Source of the DNA: Tautonia plasticadhaerens
GTDB taxonomy: Bacteria; Planctomycetota; Planctomycetia; Isosphaerales; Isosphaeraceae
Reading direction: 5' to 3'
DNA: 64,000 bases
Assembly (NCBI RefSeq): GCF_007752535.1
Contig: NZ_CP036426.1
Coordinates: 6,262,001 to 6,326,000 of the forward strand
Shown: positions 1-8,762 of the stretch, piece by piece
How positions within the stretch are numbered: the stretch's first letter is position 1
Layout: the number at the start of each line of letters is the position of its first letter
Notes under the pieces: generated by a model
Told to the model about the DNA's origin: nothing
Seen by the model: the letters and a program-made list of their open reading frames with translations, nothing else
Databases searched by the model: none
Translations under genes and position numbers: made by a program

Positions 1-47
1 TGCTGCCCTGGAACGTCGCCCCGACGCCCCCGATCCAGGAGGAGGAC

Positions 48-1124
48 ATGAGTCTCGTCTTCGTCGGGACCTACACCAGCGCAGAGGGCGAGGGGATCAA
101 TCTTCTCCGAATGGACCCCGAATCGGGCCGGATCGAATCGCTCGGCGTGGTCGCCAGGACCGAAAATCCCTCGTTCCTGGCGATCCACCCGGACGGCCAG
201 TTCCTCTACGCCGTCAATGAAGTCGGCGACTACGAGGGAGAATCGAGCGGGTCGGTCAGCGCCTTCCGGATCGACCCGAAGACCGGATCGCTCTCGCCGC
301 TCAACCGCCGATCGTCCAGGGGGGCCGCGCCGTGTCATATCATCGTCGATGACCAGGGGAGGAACGTCCTCGTCGCCAATTACAGCGGAGGAAGCGTCAC
401 CGTCTTGCCGATCGAGGCCGACGGCTCGCTCGCCGATTCGAGCGACGTCGAGCAGCACGAGGGCTCTGGTCCCAATCCCCGACGGCAGGAAGGCCCGCAC
501 GCCCACTCGATCAACCTCGATGCGAACGGGCGGTTCGCCGTCGCGGCCGACCTCGGCCTCGATCAGTTGCTCGTCTATCGGTTTGACCCGGACTCCGGCA
601 CCCTGTCGCCGAACGAACCACCTTCGGCCTCGGTCGCCCCGGGCGCGGGCCCGAGGCACTTCGAGTTCCACCCGAACGGCCGACTCGCCTTCGCCATCAA
701 CGAGATCGCCTCGACGGTCACCGCCTTCCGATATGACCCCGAGACCGGCATCCTGACCGAGGCCCAGACCCGATCGACCCTGCCCGAGGGGTTCGAGGGG
801 AACAATTCCACGGCCGACATCCACGTCCACCCCGCCGGACGATTCCTCTACGGCTCGAACCGGGGCCATGACAGCCTGGCCATCTTCCGGATCGACGAGC
901 AGACGGGCATGATCGAGCCGATTGGGCATGCCTCCACCGGAGGCGAGACCCCGCGCAATTTCGGCATCGACCCGACCGGCCGCTTTCTGCTTGCCGCCAA
1001 TCAGGGGACGGACACCGTCGTCGTCTTCCGGATCGACCCGGACACTGGCATGCTCGAACCCACGGGGAACCAGGCCGAGGTCCCGATGCCCGTCTGCGTG
1101 AAATTCTACTCCCCCGGGAGTTAA
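48..1124 (+). CDS. pgl: 6-phosphogluconolactonase-type beta-propeller lactonase
   Basis: Likely hydrolyses 6-phosphogluconolactone to 6-phosphogluconate in the oxidative pentose phosphate pathway, in the cytoplasm. The 358-residue protein opens with the lactonase-family start 'VFVGTYTS' and runs as repeated propeller blades: each blade has a 'hPdGrflYAaN'-like strand followed by a 'DpdTG' turn, as in 'LAIHPDGQFLYAVNE' near residue 50 and 'FGIDPTGRFLLAANQG' near residue 307. The family motif 'GPHAHSINLD' lies near residue 150 and 'GPRHFEFHPNGR' near residue 205. Length matches the YbhE/Pgl family (about 330-390). There is no signal peptide. A strong ribosome site (AGGAGGAGG) sits just upstream of the ATG. 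Some members of this family act on other lactones, so the exact substrate is inferred. Confidence 0.85.
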   Translation: MSLVFVGTYTSAEGEGINLLRMDPESGRIESLGVVARTENPSFLAIHPDGQFLYAVNEVGDYEGESSGSVSAFRIDPKTGSLSPLNRRSSRGAAPCHIIVDDQGRNVLVANYSGGSVTVLPIEADGSLADSSDVEQHEGSGPNPRRQEGPHAHSINLDANGRFAVAADLGLDQLLVYRFDPDSGTLSPNEPPSASVAPGAGPRHFEFHPNGRLAFAINEIASTVTAFRYDPETGILTEAQTRSTLPEGFEGNNSTADIHVHPAGRFLYGSNRGHDSLAIFRIDEQTGMIEPIGHASTGGETPRNFGIDPTGRFLLAANQGTDTVVVFRIDPDTGMLEPTGNQAEVPMPVCVKFYSPGS

Positions 1125-1153
1125 GTTGGATCGCGTCCCCGGCGGCTCCCGGC

Positions 1154-1172
1154 CGGCGATACGACATCGCCG
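1154..1172. terminator. Stem-loop between convergent genes
   Basis: A 7-bp perfect stem (CGGCGAT/ATCGCCG) with a 5-nt loop lies in the 57-bp gap between the convergent lactonase and bioA stops. It could end transcription from both sides. There is no T tract on either strand, so the call rests on position and symmetry only. Confidence 0.35.
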
Positions 1173-1181
1173 CCCGGGGCC

Positions 1182-2555
1182 TCAATTCCTCTCGGTCACT
1201 TCTACGACGCACCGGAGCATCACGTCCATCATCCGGTCGAGCTGTGACCCGGTTAGGCTCAGCGGGGGCATCACCACGAGCACATCGCCGAGCGGCCGGA
1301 TCAGCACGCCCAGTTCCCTCGCCATCCGGCAGACTCGATTGCCGACCTGTTGGTGGGACGGGAACTCCGCCTTCGATCCCCGGTCGAGCACCAACTCGAT
1401 CCCCGCCATCAGCCCCCGCTGGCGGACCTCGCCGACGTGTCGAAGCGAGGAGAACCGGCCCAGGTGCAGGGCCAGCCGGTCGGCCAGGGGCCCGATCCGC
1501 TCCAGCGTCCGCTCTTCCTCGAAGACGCGGAGAGTCGCCAGGGCTGCCGCAGCGCCGAGCGGGTTGCCGCCATAAGTGTGGCCGTGCTGGAACGTCTTGC
1601 CCTGGGCGGCCGTGGCAAAGAAGGCGGAATAGACCTCCTCGGTGGTCATCGTGGCGGCCAGGGGGAGGTAGCCCCCGGTGATCCCCTTCGCCAGGCAGAG
1701 AAAGTCGGGAGAAACCCCCTCGTGCTCGCAGGCGAACATCCGACCGGTCCGGCCGAAGCCGACGGCGACCTCGTCGGCGATCAACAGGGTCCCGTGCTTC
1801 CTGGTGAGTCGCCGGAGACCTTCCAGGTACCCTGCCGGATGTGTCACCATCCCCGCCGCCCCCTGGACGATCGGCTCGATCACCACCCCTGCCACCTGGC
1901 CCGGATGGGCTCGGAGCAGATGCTCGACCTCGTCAAGGCAGGCGGTCAGGCACGAGGTCCGCTCCAACCCGAGCGGGCACCGGTAGCAGAAGGGGATCGG
2001 CGCCCGGAGCACCGGGAAGAGCAGCGGACGGAACATCGCATGGAACCGATCGACGCCCCCGAGGCTGACGTCCCCGATCGTGTCGCCGTGATACGCCCCG
2101 CCGAGGGCCACGAACATCGACCGCTCCGGCTCCGGGTCCGCCTTCTGCCTCCAATACTGGTATGCCATCTTCAAAGAGACTTCGACGGCCGTCGCCCCAT
2201 CGTCGGAGTAGAACACCCGGGTGAGCCCCGGGGGGGCGAGTTCGACCAACTTCCGGGCCAGTTCGATGGCCGTCGGGTGGCTCAGACCGAGCATGGTGGT
2301 GTGGGCCACCTTGTCAAGCTGCTCGCGGATCGCGGCGTCGATCGTCGGGTGCCGATGACCGTGGACGTTGCACCAGAGCGAGCTGACGCCGTCCAGGTAG
2401 CGGCGTCCCCTCGTGTCGATCAGTTCGGCCCCCTCGGCCCGATCGATGATCAACGGCTCCCCGGCGGCCCAATCGGCCTGTGCCGTGAACGGGTGCCAGA
2501 GGTGCTCCTTGTCCCAGCGTCGCAGCGTCTCGGGGTCGATCGGGGGGAAGCTCAT
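1182..2555 (-). CDS. bioA: Adenosylmethionine--8-amino-7-oxononanoate aminotransferase
   Basis: Transfers the amino group of S-adenosylmethionine to 8-amino-7-oxononanoate, giving 7,8-diaminononanoate in biotin synthesis; a PLP enzyme. The N-terminal 'HLWHPFTAQ' motif is diagnostic of BioA among class III aminotransferases. Also visible are 'VFYSDDGATAVEVSLKMAYQ', the cofactor-binding 'LLIADEVAVGFGRTG', and 'LAKGITGGYLPLAA' with the Schiff-base lysine at about residue 290. I start at the ATG at 2555 (457 aa). An in-frame upstream extension to 2651 would add 32 low-complexity residues and overlap the upstream gene. It is the last gene of a queF > SAM-hydroxide adenosyltransferase > bioA minus-strand run. 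No other bio genes are nearby. Confidence 0.93.
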   Translation of the reverse strand: MSFPPIDPETLRRWDKEHLWHPFTAQADWAAGEPLIIDRAEGAELIDTRGRRYLDGVSSLWCNVHGHRHPTIDAAIREQLDKVAHTTMLGLSHPTAIELARKLVELAPPGLTRVFYSDDGATAVEVSLKMAYQYWRQKADPEPERSMFVALGGAYHGDTIGDVSLGGVDRFHAMFRPLLFPVLRAPIPFCYRCPLGLERTSCLTACLDEVEHLLRAHPGQVAGVVIEPIVQGAAGMVTHPAGYLEGLRRLTRKHGTLLIADEVAVGFGRTGRMFACEHEGVSPDFLCLAKGITGGYLPLAATMTTEEVYSAFFATAAQGKTFQHGHTYGGNPLGAAAALATLRVFEEERTLERIGPLADRLALHLGRFSSLRHVGEVRQRGLMAGIELVLDRGSKAEFPSHQQVGNRVCRMARELGVLIRPLGDVLVVMPPLSLTGSQLDRMMDVMLRCVVEVTERN

Positions 2556-2583
2556 GGATCCTCGGGCGGCGATGATTGAGGCC

Positions 2584-3375
2584 TCAGGACTTATTCCGGA
2601 ACCAGACCGTGGCCCCCGGGCCGCAGTCGAGGTAGCGGGCCGCGTCCCCATTGACGAGGGAGACCTCGAGCCATCCCGAGCTGCCGACGAGGCTGACGAG
2701 CGTCCCGGGCGGTTGCAGGCCGTAGGTCCGCGTGAGGCCGTCGATCCGGTGCCCGGCGAGCTCTACTTCCCAGGCCTCGGGGGGCGTCTCGCCCAGCAGG
2801 GAGGCGGGGACGTTGGTGATCAGGTTGCCGAAGGCGTCCCGGAAAATGACCTCGCCGACGACCTCCCGGTCTTCCCTCCTGGGCTCGGCGGCGGAGAGTC
2901 GGACGATCCCGTGCCGCTTCGGCCCCAGTTCGACGGCCGGCAGGCCGAGCGTCAGGTGCGCGGCAGCCGGGGCGAGCAGGTCCCGGCCGTGGAAGGTGTT
3001 CGACACCGGGGTCCGGGCCACCGAGGGATTCTCCAGCTCGAAGACCTCCTCGACCGGGTGTTCCCGTGCAACGTAGGTGAGCAGGCCGTTGTCGGGCAGG
3101 ACGAACCACTGGTCGGCCATTTTGGCCGCGACCAGCCGACGATGCGTGCCCACCCCCGGGTCGATGACCGCGAGGTGGACCGTCCCGACCGGGAACGCGT
3201 CGACGACGCACGCCAGGACGAAGGCCCCCTCCAGGATGTTCTGCGGGCCGATCCCGTGGCTGATGTCCACGAATTGCACGTCGGGGACCCGGGAGAGGAC
3301 GACCCCTTTCATCGAGGCCACGTAGGGCCCGTTCGCCCCGAAATCGGTCGTCAGCGTCAGGATGCGCGGTCTCAT
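2584..3375 (-). CDS. SAM hydroxide adenosyltransferase (DUF62 family)
   Basis: A member of the family that attacks S-adenosylmethionine with water/hydroxide, giving adenosine and methionine; related to fluorinases and chlorinases. The 263-residue protein carries 'LTTDFGANGPYVASMKGVV' at the N terminus, the Asp/Arg-containing 'VIDPGVGTHRRLVAA' near residues 88-103, and 'NTFHGRDLLAPAAAHL' near residues 145-160 with the conserved His. These provide the family's Asp-Arg-His set. The C-terminal beta-barrel half ('VIFRDAFGNLITNVPASLL') is present. Only 28 bp separate its stop from the bioA start, so it is probably co-transcribed with it. BioA consumes SAM as amino donor, so the pairing may be metabolic, but that is inference. 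Halogenase activity is not suggested. Confidence 0.88.
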   Translation of the reverse strand: MRPRILTLTTDFGANGPYVASMKGVVLSRVPDVQFVDISHGIGPQNILEGAFVLACVVDAFPVGTVHLAVIDPGVGTHRRLVAAKMADQWFVLPDNGLLTYVAREHPVEEVFELENPSVARTPVSNTFHGRDLLAPAAAHLTLGLPAVELGPKRHGIVRLSAAEPRREDREVVGEVIFRDAFGNLITNVPASLLGETPPEAWEVELAGHRIDGLTRTYGLQPPGTLVSLVGSSGWLEVSLVNGDAARYLDCGPGATVWFRNKS

Positions 3376-3405
3376 CTGGCCGGTCCCCCGGGGCGTCCTC
3401 TTCCG

Positions 3406-3753
3406 TCACAGAGGCGATTCGGCCTGGAAGCGGGCCGTGATCCGGGACGAGATCCCGCCCCGGGGCGTGAACTGCCCGACGACGACCATCCGCCTCGGAC
3501 GGCAGGCCGAAACGAGGTCGTCGAGGATCACGTTGATCGAGTGTTCATAATAGATCCCGCGATCGCGATAATCCTGCAGGTATAACTTCAGCGATTTCAG
3601 CTCCACGCAGGTCCGGTCCGGGACGTACTGGATCGTGATCGTCCCGAAGTCCGGCTGGCCCGTCTTGGGGCAGACGGCGGTGAACTCGGGACAGACGATC
3701 TCGATCTCGTACTCCCGGTCGGGGAACTGATTCGGGAAGGTCTCCAGGGGCAT
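3406..3753 (-). CDS. queF: NADPH-dependent 7-cyano-7-deazaguanine reductase
   Basis: Reduces preQ0 to preQ1 in queuosine synthesis. With the start at the ATG at 3753 the protein is 115 aa, the single-domain (type I) form. Visible are the catalytic Cys28 in '[14 protein letters not shown]' with Asp35, the QueF signature 'ELKSLKLY' (residues 51-58), and '[13 protein letters not shown]' supplying Glu70 and His71. The open frame extends upstream to 3840, but those 29 residues are low-complexity and unlike QueF. It is the first gene of the minus-strand run and is divergent from the large amidohydrolase gene; the 251-bp gap between them must hold both promoters. I see no preQ1 riboswitch that I can support. 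Confidence 0.93.
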   Translation of the reverse strand: MPLETFPNQFPDREYEIEIVCPEFTAVCPKTGQPDFGTITIQYVPDRTCVELKSLKLYLQDYRDRGIYYEHSINVILDDLVSACRPRRMVVVGQFTPRGGISSRITARFQAESPL

Positions 3754-4004
3754 GCTCGGCTCCCGAGCGGTCGACGGCCTCCGGGGTACGACCGGCGGGC
3801 CCGACGCTCTCGATCGATGGGGTGGAAGGCGGACATCCATTCTACCCGACTCGGCCAGACCCCGCGCCCCTTCCTCCGTCGCCTTGCGACCCCATCCCCG
3901 GGCCGGATAAGGTATTTCCCACCCCGAGACCTTCCGCCCGACCGCCGACTCCCTCTCCCGACGTCGCGACGGCCCGACCCCTCGACCATCTCGAGACCCG
4001 CATC

Positions 4005-7000
4005 ATGAGCCGACCACCGGATCGAACTCGACTCGCTCCCCTCGGCCGATCGCTCGCGGCCGCGGCGGCGATCGCCCTGGGCCTCGCCCCAGCCCTCGCC
4101 CCGGCGCAGGGCACCGAGCGACGGCCGGATTACGAGCCCGCCGCCTATGCGATCACCGATGCCACGATCCTCGTCGCCCCCGGCCGGACCGTCGAGGATG
4201 GCACCGTTATCGTTCGGGGCGGCGTCATCGAGGCCGTCGGGAGTGACGGGGAGGTCGAGGTTCCCTATGACGCCGAGTCCATCGACGGCGAGGGCCTGTT
4301 CATCTATCCCGGCTTCATCGACCTGTATTCGACCGTCGGCCAGGACGACAGCGTCCCCCGTTCCGCCACCGGCCTGTCCCGACCCATCCCTCTGGGGGAG
4401 TTCGCCCAGGCCAGCACCCCGCCCGACAACAGAAACGGCCTCACGCCCGAGTTCAGGGCCGCCGGGGCGATCAAGCTGGACGACGACCTGCTCGAGGCCC
4501 GGCGGAAGCTCGGCATCACCGCCCTGATCTCGGCCCCCGGAGGTTCGATCGTCACCGGCCAAAGCGCCCTCGTCTCGCTCGGCGGCCTCGGCCGGCGCGA
4601 GTCGATCCTCGACGAGACGGTCGCCCTGCACTTCGACCTGGCCAACCCCCGAGGCCGTCAGTACGGGCTGCTCGACGCCTTCGGCATACGTCATGACGAA
4701 CACTGCGCCGGCCATACTCACCCTCCCCAGCACGAGGCCCTGCTCGGCCTGATCGAGGAGGCGATGGCCGAGGCCGGGCCGCCCGACTCCGGAGGCTTCC
4801 CCGGCTCCCTGATGGGCGTGATCGCCCACCTCAGGCAGGCGATGCTCGACGCCGAACACCACCACAAGGCCGTCGAATACTCCCGGGATAACGGCGGTCC
4901 GGCCCCGCCCTACGACCCGGCCCTTGAGACCCTCCACGCCGCGAAGTCCGGCGAGCTCCCGACCTGGTGGGAGGCGGATGATCTCGACTCGATCCACCGG
5001 GTCCTCGACCTCGCCGAGGAGTTCGGCACCGGTGTCGTCCTCGTCGGCGGCCGCGAATCCCGCGACGCCGCCGATCGCTTGAAGGACGGGGGGACCCCGG
5101 TCGTCATCCGGGTCGACTTCCCCAAGGCCCCGGAGGTTCCCACCGAGGAGGAGTACCGCAAAAAACCCCTCAAAGAACGCGATCGCCCCCTCCGCGCCCT
5201 CCAGCAGGCCAGGACCGAGTGGGAGGATCGCGTCGCGCTCGCCGGAACCCTGTCCGAGGCCGGCATCCCGATCGCGTTCTCCAGCGACGGCCTCTCCCGG
5301 GTCGAGGAGTTCCACGCCAAGATCCGGGACGCGATCGAGGCCGGGCTCCCGCCGGAGGACGCCATCGAGGCCCTGACCCTCGGCGCCGCCCGGATCGCCG
5401 GCGTCGATGACCGCCTCGGGACCATCGAGCCCGGCAAGCTCGGGCACCTCGTCGCCTTCAAGGGCGAGTTCGCCTCCAAGGAGGCCAAGATCCGCTACGT
5501 CCTGGTCGATGGCCAGAAGTTCGAGATCGATCAGTCCGATCGATCCCGCTCCGCCGGAGGCAGACCGGGTTCACGTGACGGGCGGCCCGAAGTCCCGGAA
5601 GGCCGGCAGGGGATCGTCCGGGCCGAGTGGACCGGCGCCTCCCCCGAGGACATCGACCAGCGGCTGCTCGGCCCGATCGAGGACGCGCTCACGGCGATCG
5701 ACGGGGTCGACACCGTCGGCGATCGCGAGATCTCGGAAGATGCGATCACGGTCACGGTCACGATCGATGAGGAGGCCGATGTCAGGGCGACCTGGGATCA
5801 GGTCCGCGTGGCCCTCGACGACGTCCGCAATCAACTCCCCGAGGACATCACGCCCCCCGAACTCGAGCTCCCTGAGCCAGATGGCCGCCCCGATCGCACC
5901 GCTGTCGACGAGGAGGATGAGGACGACGAGGCCAAGGACGAAGCAGAAGCCGCCGTCCCAGACGGGCCTTTCATCGATGTTGCCACCGAGTTCGACGAGG
6001 ATCGGATCCCCACGCTCGAAACCGGCGGCGACGTGCTCATCAAGGACGTGACCATCCTGACCGTCACCAGCGGGACGATCCCCGGGGGCTCGATCCTCGT
6101 CCGGGATGGCAAGATCGCCGAGGTCGGCGAAGCCATCGAGGCCCCCGAGGGCGTGACGGTCATCGAGGCGGAGGGCATGGTCGCCCTGCCCGGGATCATC
6201 GACACGCACTCGCACATGGCGATCGACGGGGGAGTGAACGAGGGCTCGCTCTCGATCGTGCCCGAGGTCCGCGTCAAGGACGTCGTCACCGGCGACGACG
6301 TGACCATCTACCAGGCCGCCGCCGGCGGCGTCACCGCCGCCAGGCTGCTCCACGGCTCGGCCAATACCATCGGCGGCCAGGACGCCGTCATCAAGCTCAA
6401 GTACGGGAAGCCCGCCCGAGAGCTGATCCTCCGGGATGGCCCACAGGGCATCAAGTTCGCCCTCGGCGAGAACGTCACGCAGAAACGATCCGACGACCCC
6501 GACCGCTTCCCCTTCACTCGTCCCGGCGTCGAGGCCGTCCTCGTCCGCGCCTTCGACGAGGCGAGGGCGTATCAGGAGGAGCGACGCGTCTACGCCGATG
6601 CCATCTCCCGGGGCGAGGACGTCCCCCCCTTCCGCCGCGACCTCCGGCTCGAAGCCCTCGCCGACATCCTCGACGGCGAGATCAAGATCCACAGCCATTG
6701 CTACCGGGCCGATGAGATCCTGATGCTCCTGAGGACCGCCGAACGCTATGGGGTCCGGGTCCAGTCGCTCCAGCACGTTTTGGAAGGGTACAAGGTCGCC
6801 GCCGAGATCGCCGCCCATGGCGCCAGCAATTCGACCTTCTCCGACTGGTACGCCTACAAGGTCGAGGCGTACGACGCGATCCCCTTCAACGCCGCCCTGC
6901 TCACCGAGGCCGGCGCCAACGTCTGCATCAAGAGCGACTCCGGGGAGGAGGTCCGCCACCTCTACATGGAGGCCGCGAAGATGGTCCGCTACGGCGGGCT

Positions 7001-8660
7001 CTCCGAGGAACAGGCCCTCGCCCTGGTCACCATCAACCCCGCCAGGGAGCTGGGGCTCGACCACCGGCTCGGCTCGATCGAGGTGGGCAAGGACGCCGAC
7101 ATCGCCCTGTTCGACGCCCACCCGCTCGACGGCTTCGCCAGGTGCCAGCTCACCCTCATCGACGGTGAGGTCGCCTTCCAGCGCTTCTCCGGCGAGGACG
7201 GCCCCCTGCTCCGGCCCCGCCCCGGCGACCATGCCGCGATGCCCGTCGCCTCCGAGGACCTCCGAGCCTCCTCCGTCGACTTGGATCTGAATCCCGAAGG
7301 CGTTTACGCCCTGATCAACGCCACCATCCACCCCGTCACCGGGCCTGCGATCGACGGCGGGACGCTTGTCATCGAGGACGGCGTCATCGCCGAGGTCGGC
7401 GGCCAGGAGACCGCCGTCCCCGAGGGAGTCACCACGGTCGACCTGGGCGGCCTGGACGTCTGGCCCGGCATGATCGACGGCGGCAGCGACCTCGGCCTGA
7501 ACGAGATCGGCAGCGTCTCGGCCACCCAGGACGCCCGGGAACTCGCCCCGTACCAGCCCGAGCTTCGTGCCGCCGTGGCCCTGAACGCCGACTCGATCCT
7601 CATCGGCGCCAATCGGCTCGCCGGCGTGCTCTCCGCATTCGTCCGCCCCACCGGCGGCACGATCTCCGGCCAGGGGGCGCTCATCGACCTCGACGGATGG
7701 ATCTGGTCCGACCTGGTCCAGGCCGACGAGTTCGCCCTCTATGTCAATGTCCCGCCCGCCCCCCCCTCGAACCTGGACGAGATCCTCAGCCGGGTCCCCG
7801 CCCAGTTCGCCGACCGATTCCGGGAGCGTTACAGCGACCGCGACGAGCGCCTGGACGAACTGGAGGACTCCTTCCGCCGCGCGACGGCCTATGCCAAGGT
7901 CGCCGCAACCGCCCGGGAGAAGGGCGGCGTCCCGCCGGTCGATCCCCGATTGGAGGCGCTCGCCCCGTACGCCAACGGCGAGAAGCCGGTGGTCCTCTCG
8001 GCCAACGGCCGGGGGGAGATCCTCACGGCGATCGAACTCGCCGAGGAGTTGGGCCTGAAGGCCATTATCAGCGGCGGTACCGACGCCTGGATGGTCGCCG
8101 ATCACCTCGCGGAGTCCGGCATCCCCGTCCTCGTGGCCGGTACCCACCGCAATCCCGGCCGGGACGAGCCATATGATGCCGCCTACGCCAATCCCGCCCG
8201 CCTGCACGAGGCCGGGGTTACCTTCGCCATCAGCTCGACCGGCGACGCCACGGATGTCCGCAACCTTCCCTTCGAGGCCGCGATGGCCGCTGCGTACGGG
8301 CTGCCCGAGGAGGAAGCCTTGAAGGCAGTCACCCTCTACCCGGCACAGATCCTCGGGGTCTCCGACTCCCTCGGATCCATCGAGCCCGGTAAGCGGGCAA
8401 ACCTCGTCATTACCGCCGGTCACCTGCTCCAGCCGACCACGGAGGTCAAGCACCTCTTCGTCGGCGGCCGCCCCGTCCCCCCGGAGAGCCGGCACACCGA
8501 ACTCTACCAGCGATTTCGCCGCCGCCTCGCCGAGGTCCGGGACGGCATCAGCCCGCTCGGACTTGATCGGGAGGAATCCCGGGTCACGACCGCCGCCGAT
8601 GAGCATGAAGACGGCGTCTTGAACGAGGCCGGATCGGACGAGCGGTCCACCCGAGAGTGA
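4005..8660 (+). CDS. Exported triple amidohydrolase with embedded RND-porter-like domain
   Basis: With the ATG at 4005 the protein is 1551 aa and begins with a signal peptide ending 'ALAPAQG'. Module 1 (about residues 45-525) has the amidohydrolase N-terminal sandwich and 'DRLGTIEPGKLGHLVAF', but 'GFIDLYST' replaces the metal-binding HxH. Residues about 536-627 ('GASPEDIDQRLLGPIEDAL' ... 'VRNQLPEDITPPE') resemble the first porter subdomain of RND efflux pumps, followed by an acidic linker. Module 2 (about 660-1090) is complete, with H735-x-H737, H896/H898 and an Asp near 978 in 'CIKSDSGEE'. Module 3 (about 1100-1500) again lacks HxH ('GMIDGGSDLGLNEIG') yet keeps the C-terminal 'LGSIEPGKRANLVIT'. 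Only module 2 looks catalytic. The substrate is unknown; related exported amidohydrolases are often annotated as imidazolonepropionase- or dipeptidase-like. Confidence 0.85.
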   Translation: MSRPPDRTRLAPLGRSLAAAAAIALGLAPALAPAQGTERRPDYEPAAYAITDATILVAPGRTVEDGTVIVRGGVIEAVGSDGEVEVPYDAESIDGEGLFIYPGFIDLYSTVGQDDSVPRSATGLSRPIPLGEFAQASTPPDNRNGLTPEFRAAGAIKLDDDLLEARRKLGITALISAPGGSIVTGQSALVSLGGLGRRESILDETVALHFDLANPRGRQYGLLDAFGIRHDEHCAGHTHPPQHEALLGLIEEAMAEAGPPDSGGFPGSLMGVIAHLRQAMLDAEHHHKAVEYSRDNGGPAPPYDPALETLHAAKSGELPTWWEADDLDSIHRVLDLAEEFGTGVVLVGGRESRDAADRLKDGGTPVVIRVDFPKAPEVPTEEEYRKKPLKERDRPLRALQQARTEWEDRVALAGTLSEAGIPIAFSSDGLSRVEEFHAKIRDAIEAGLPPEDAIEALTLGAARIAGVDDRLGTIEPGKLGHLVAFKGEFASKEAKIRYVLVDGQKFEIDQSDRSRSAGGRPGSRDGRPEVPEGRQGIVRAEWTGASPEDIDQRLLGPIEDALTAIDGVDTVGDREISEDAITVTVTIDEEADVRATWDQVRVALDDVRNQLPEDITPPELELPEPDGRPDRTAVDEEDEDDEAKDEAEAAVPDGPFIDVATEFDEDRIPTLETGGDVLIKDVTILTVTSGTIPGGSILVRDGKIAEVGEAIEAPEGVTVIEAEGMVALPGIIDTHSHMAIDGGVNEGSLSIVPEVRVKDVVTGDDVTIYQAAAGGVTAARLLHGSANTIGGQDAVIKLKYGKPARELILRDGPQGIKFALGENVTQKRSDDPDRFPFTRPGVEAVLVRAFDEARAYQEERRVYADAISRGEDVPPFRRDLRLEALADILDGEIKIHSHCYRADEILMLLRTAERYGVRVQSLQHVLEGYKVAAEIAAHGASNSTFSDWYAYKVEAYDAIPFNAALLTEAGANVCIKSDSGEEVRHLYMEAAKMVRYGGLSEEQALALVTINPARELGLDHRLGSIEVGKDADIALFDAHPLDGFARCQLTLIDGEVAFQRFSGEDGPLLRPRPGDHAAMPVASEDLRASSVDLDLNPEGVYALINATIHPVTGPAIDGGTLVIEDGVIAEVGGQETAVPEGVTTVDLGGLDVWPGMIDGGSDLGLNEIGSVSATQDARELAPYQPELRAAVALNADSILIGANRLAGVLSAFVRPTGGTISGQGALIDLDGWIWSDLVQADEFALYVNVPPAPPSNLDEILSRVPAQFADRFRERYSDRDERLDELEDSFRRATAYAKVAATAREKGGVPPVDPRLEALAPYANGEKPVVLSANGRGEILTAIELAEELGLKAIISGGTDAWMVADHLAESGIPVLVAGTHRNPGRDEPYDAAYANPARLHEAGVTFAISSTGDATDVRNLPFEAAMAAAYGLPEEEALKAVTLYPAQILGVSDSLGSIEPGKRANLVITAGHLLQPTTEVKHLFVGGRPVPPESRHTELYQRFRRRLAEVRDGISPLGLDREESRVTTAADEHEDGVLNEAGSDERSTRE

Positions 8661-8678
8661 ACGAGCGAGGCGACGCCT

Positions 8679-8721
8679 GGACCCCACGTTTCCCGCCATC
8701 AAGGCGGGGAACGTGGGGTCC
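8679..8721. terminator. Long hairpin terminator between convergent genes
   Basis: A 19-bp stem (8679-8697 with 8703-8721, one G-T pair) around a 5-nt loop (ATCAA) lies just after the amidohydrolase stop and before the convergent end of the Hsp70/FHA/vWA unit. The symmetry and position suggest a bidirectional terminator. There is no T tract. Confidence 0.7.
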
Positions 8722-8762
8722 CCCCGGCCGTCGTCGGAAGGACTCGATCCGCTCCACTTTGG

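Noticed and set aside
5571-8702. Open frame of 1043 codons on the minus strand
   Set aside because: Antisense to the amidohydrolase gene; the translation is Asp/Gly/Val-rich without domains. A composition shadow of GC-rich coding DNA.
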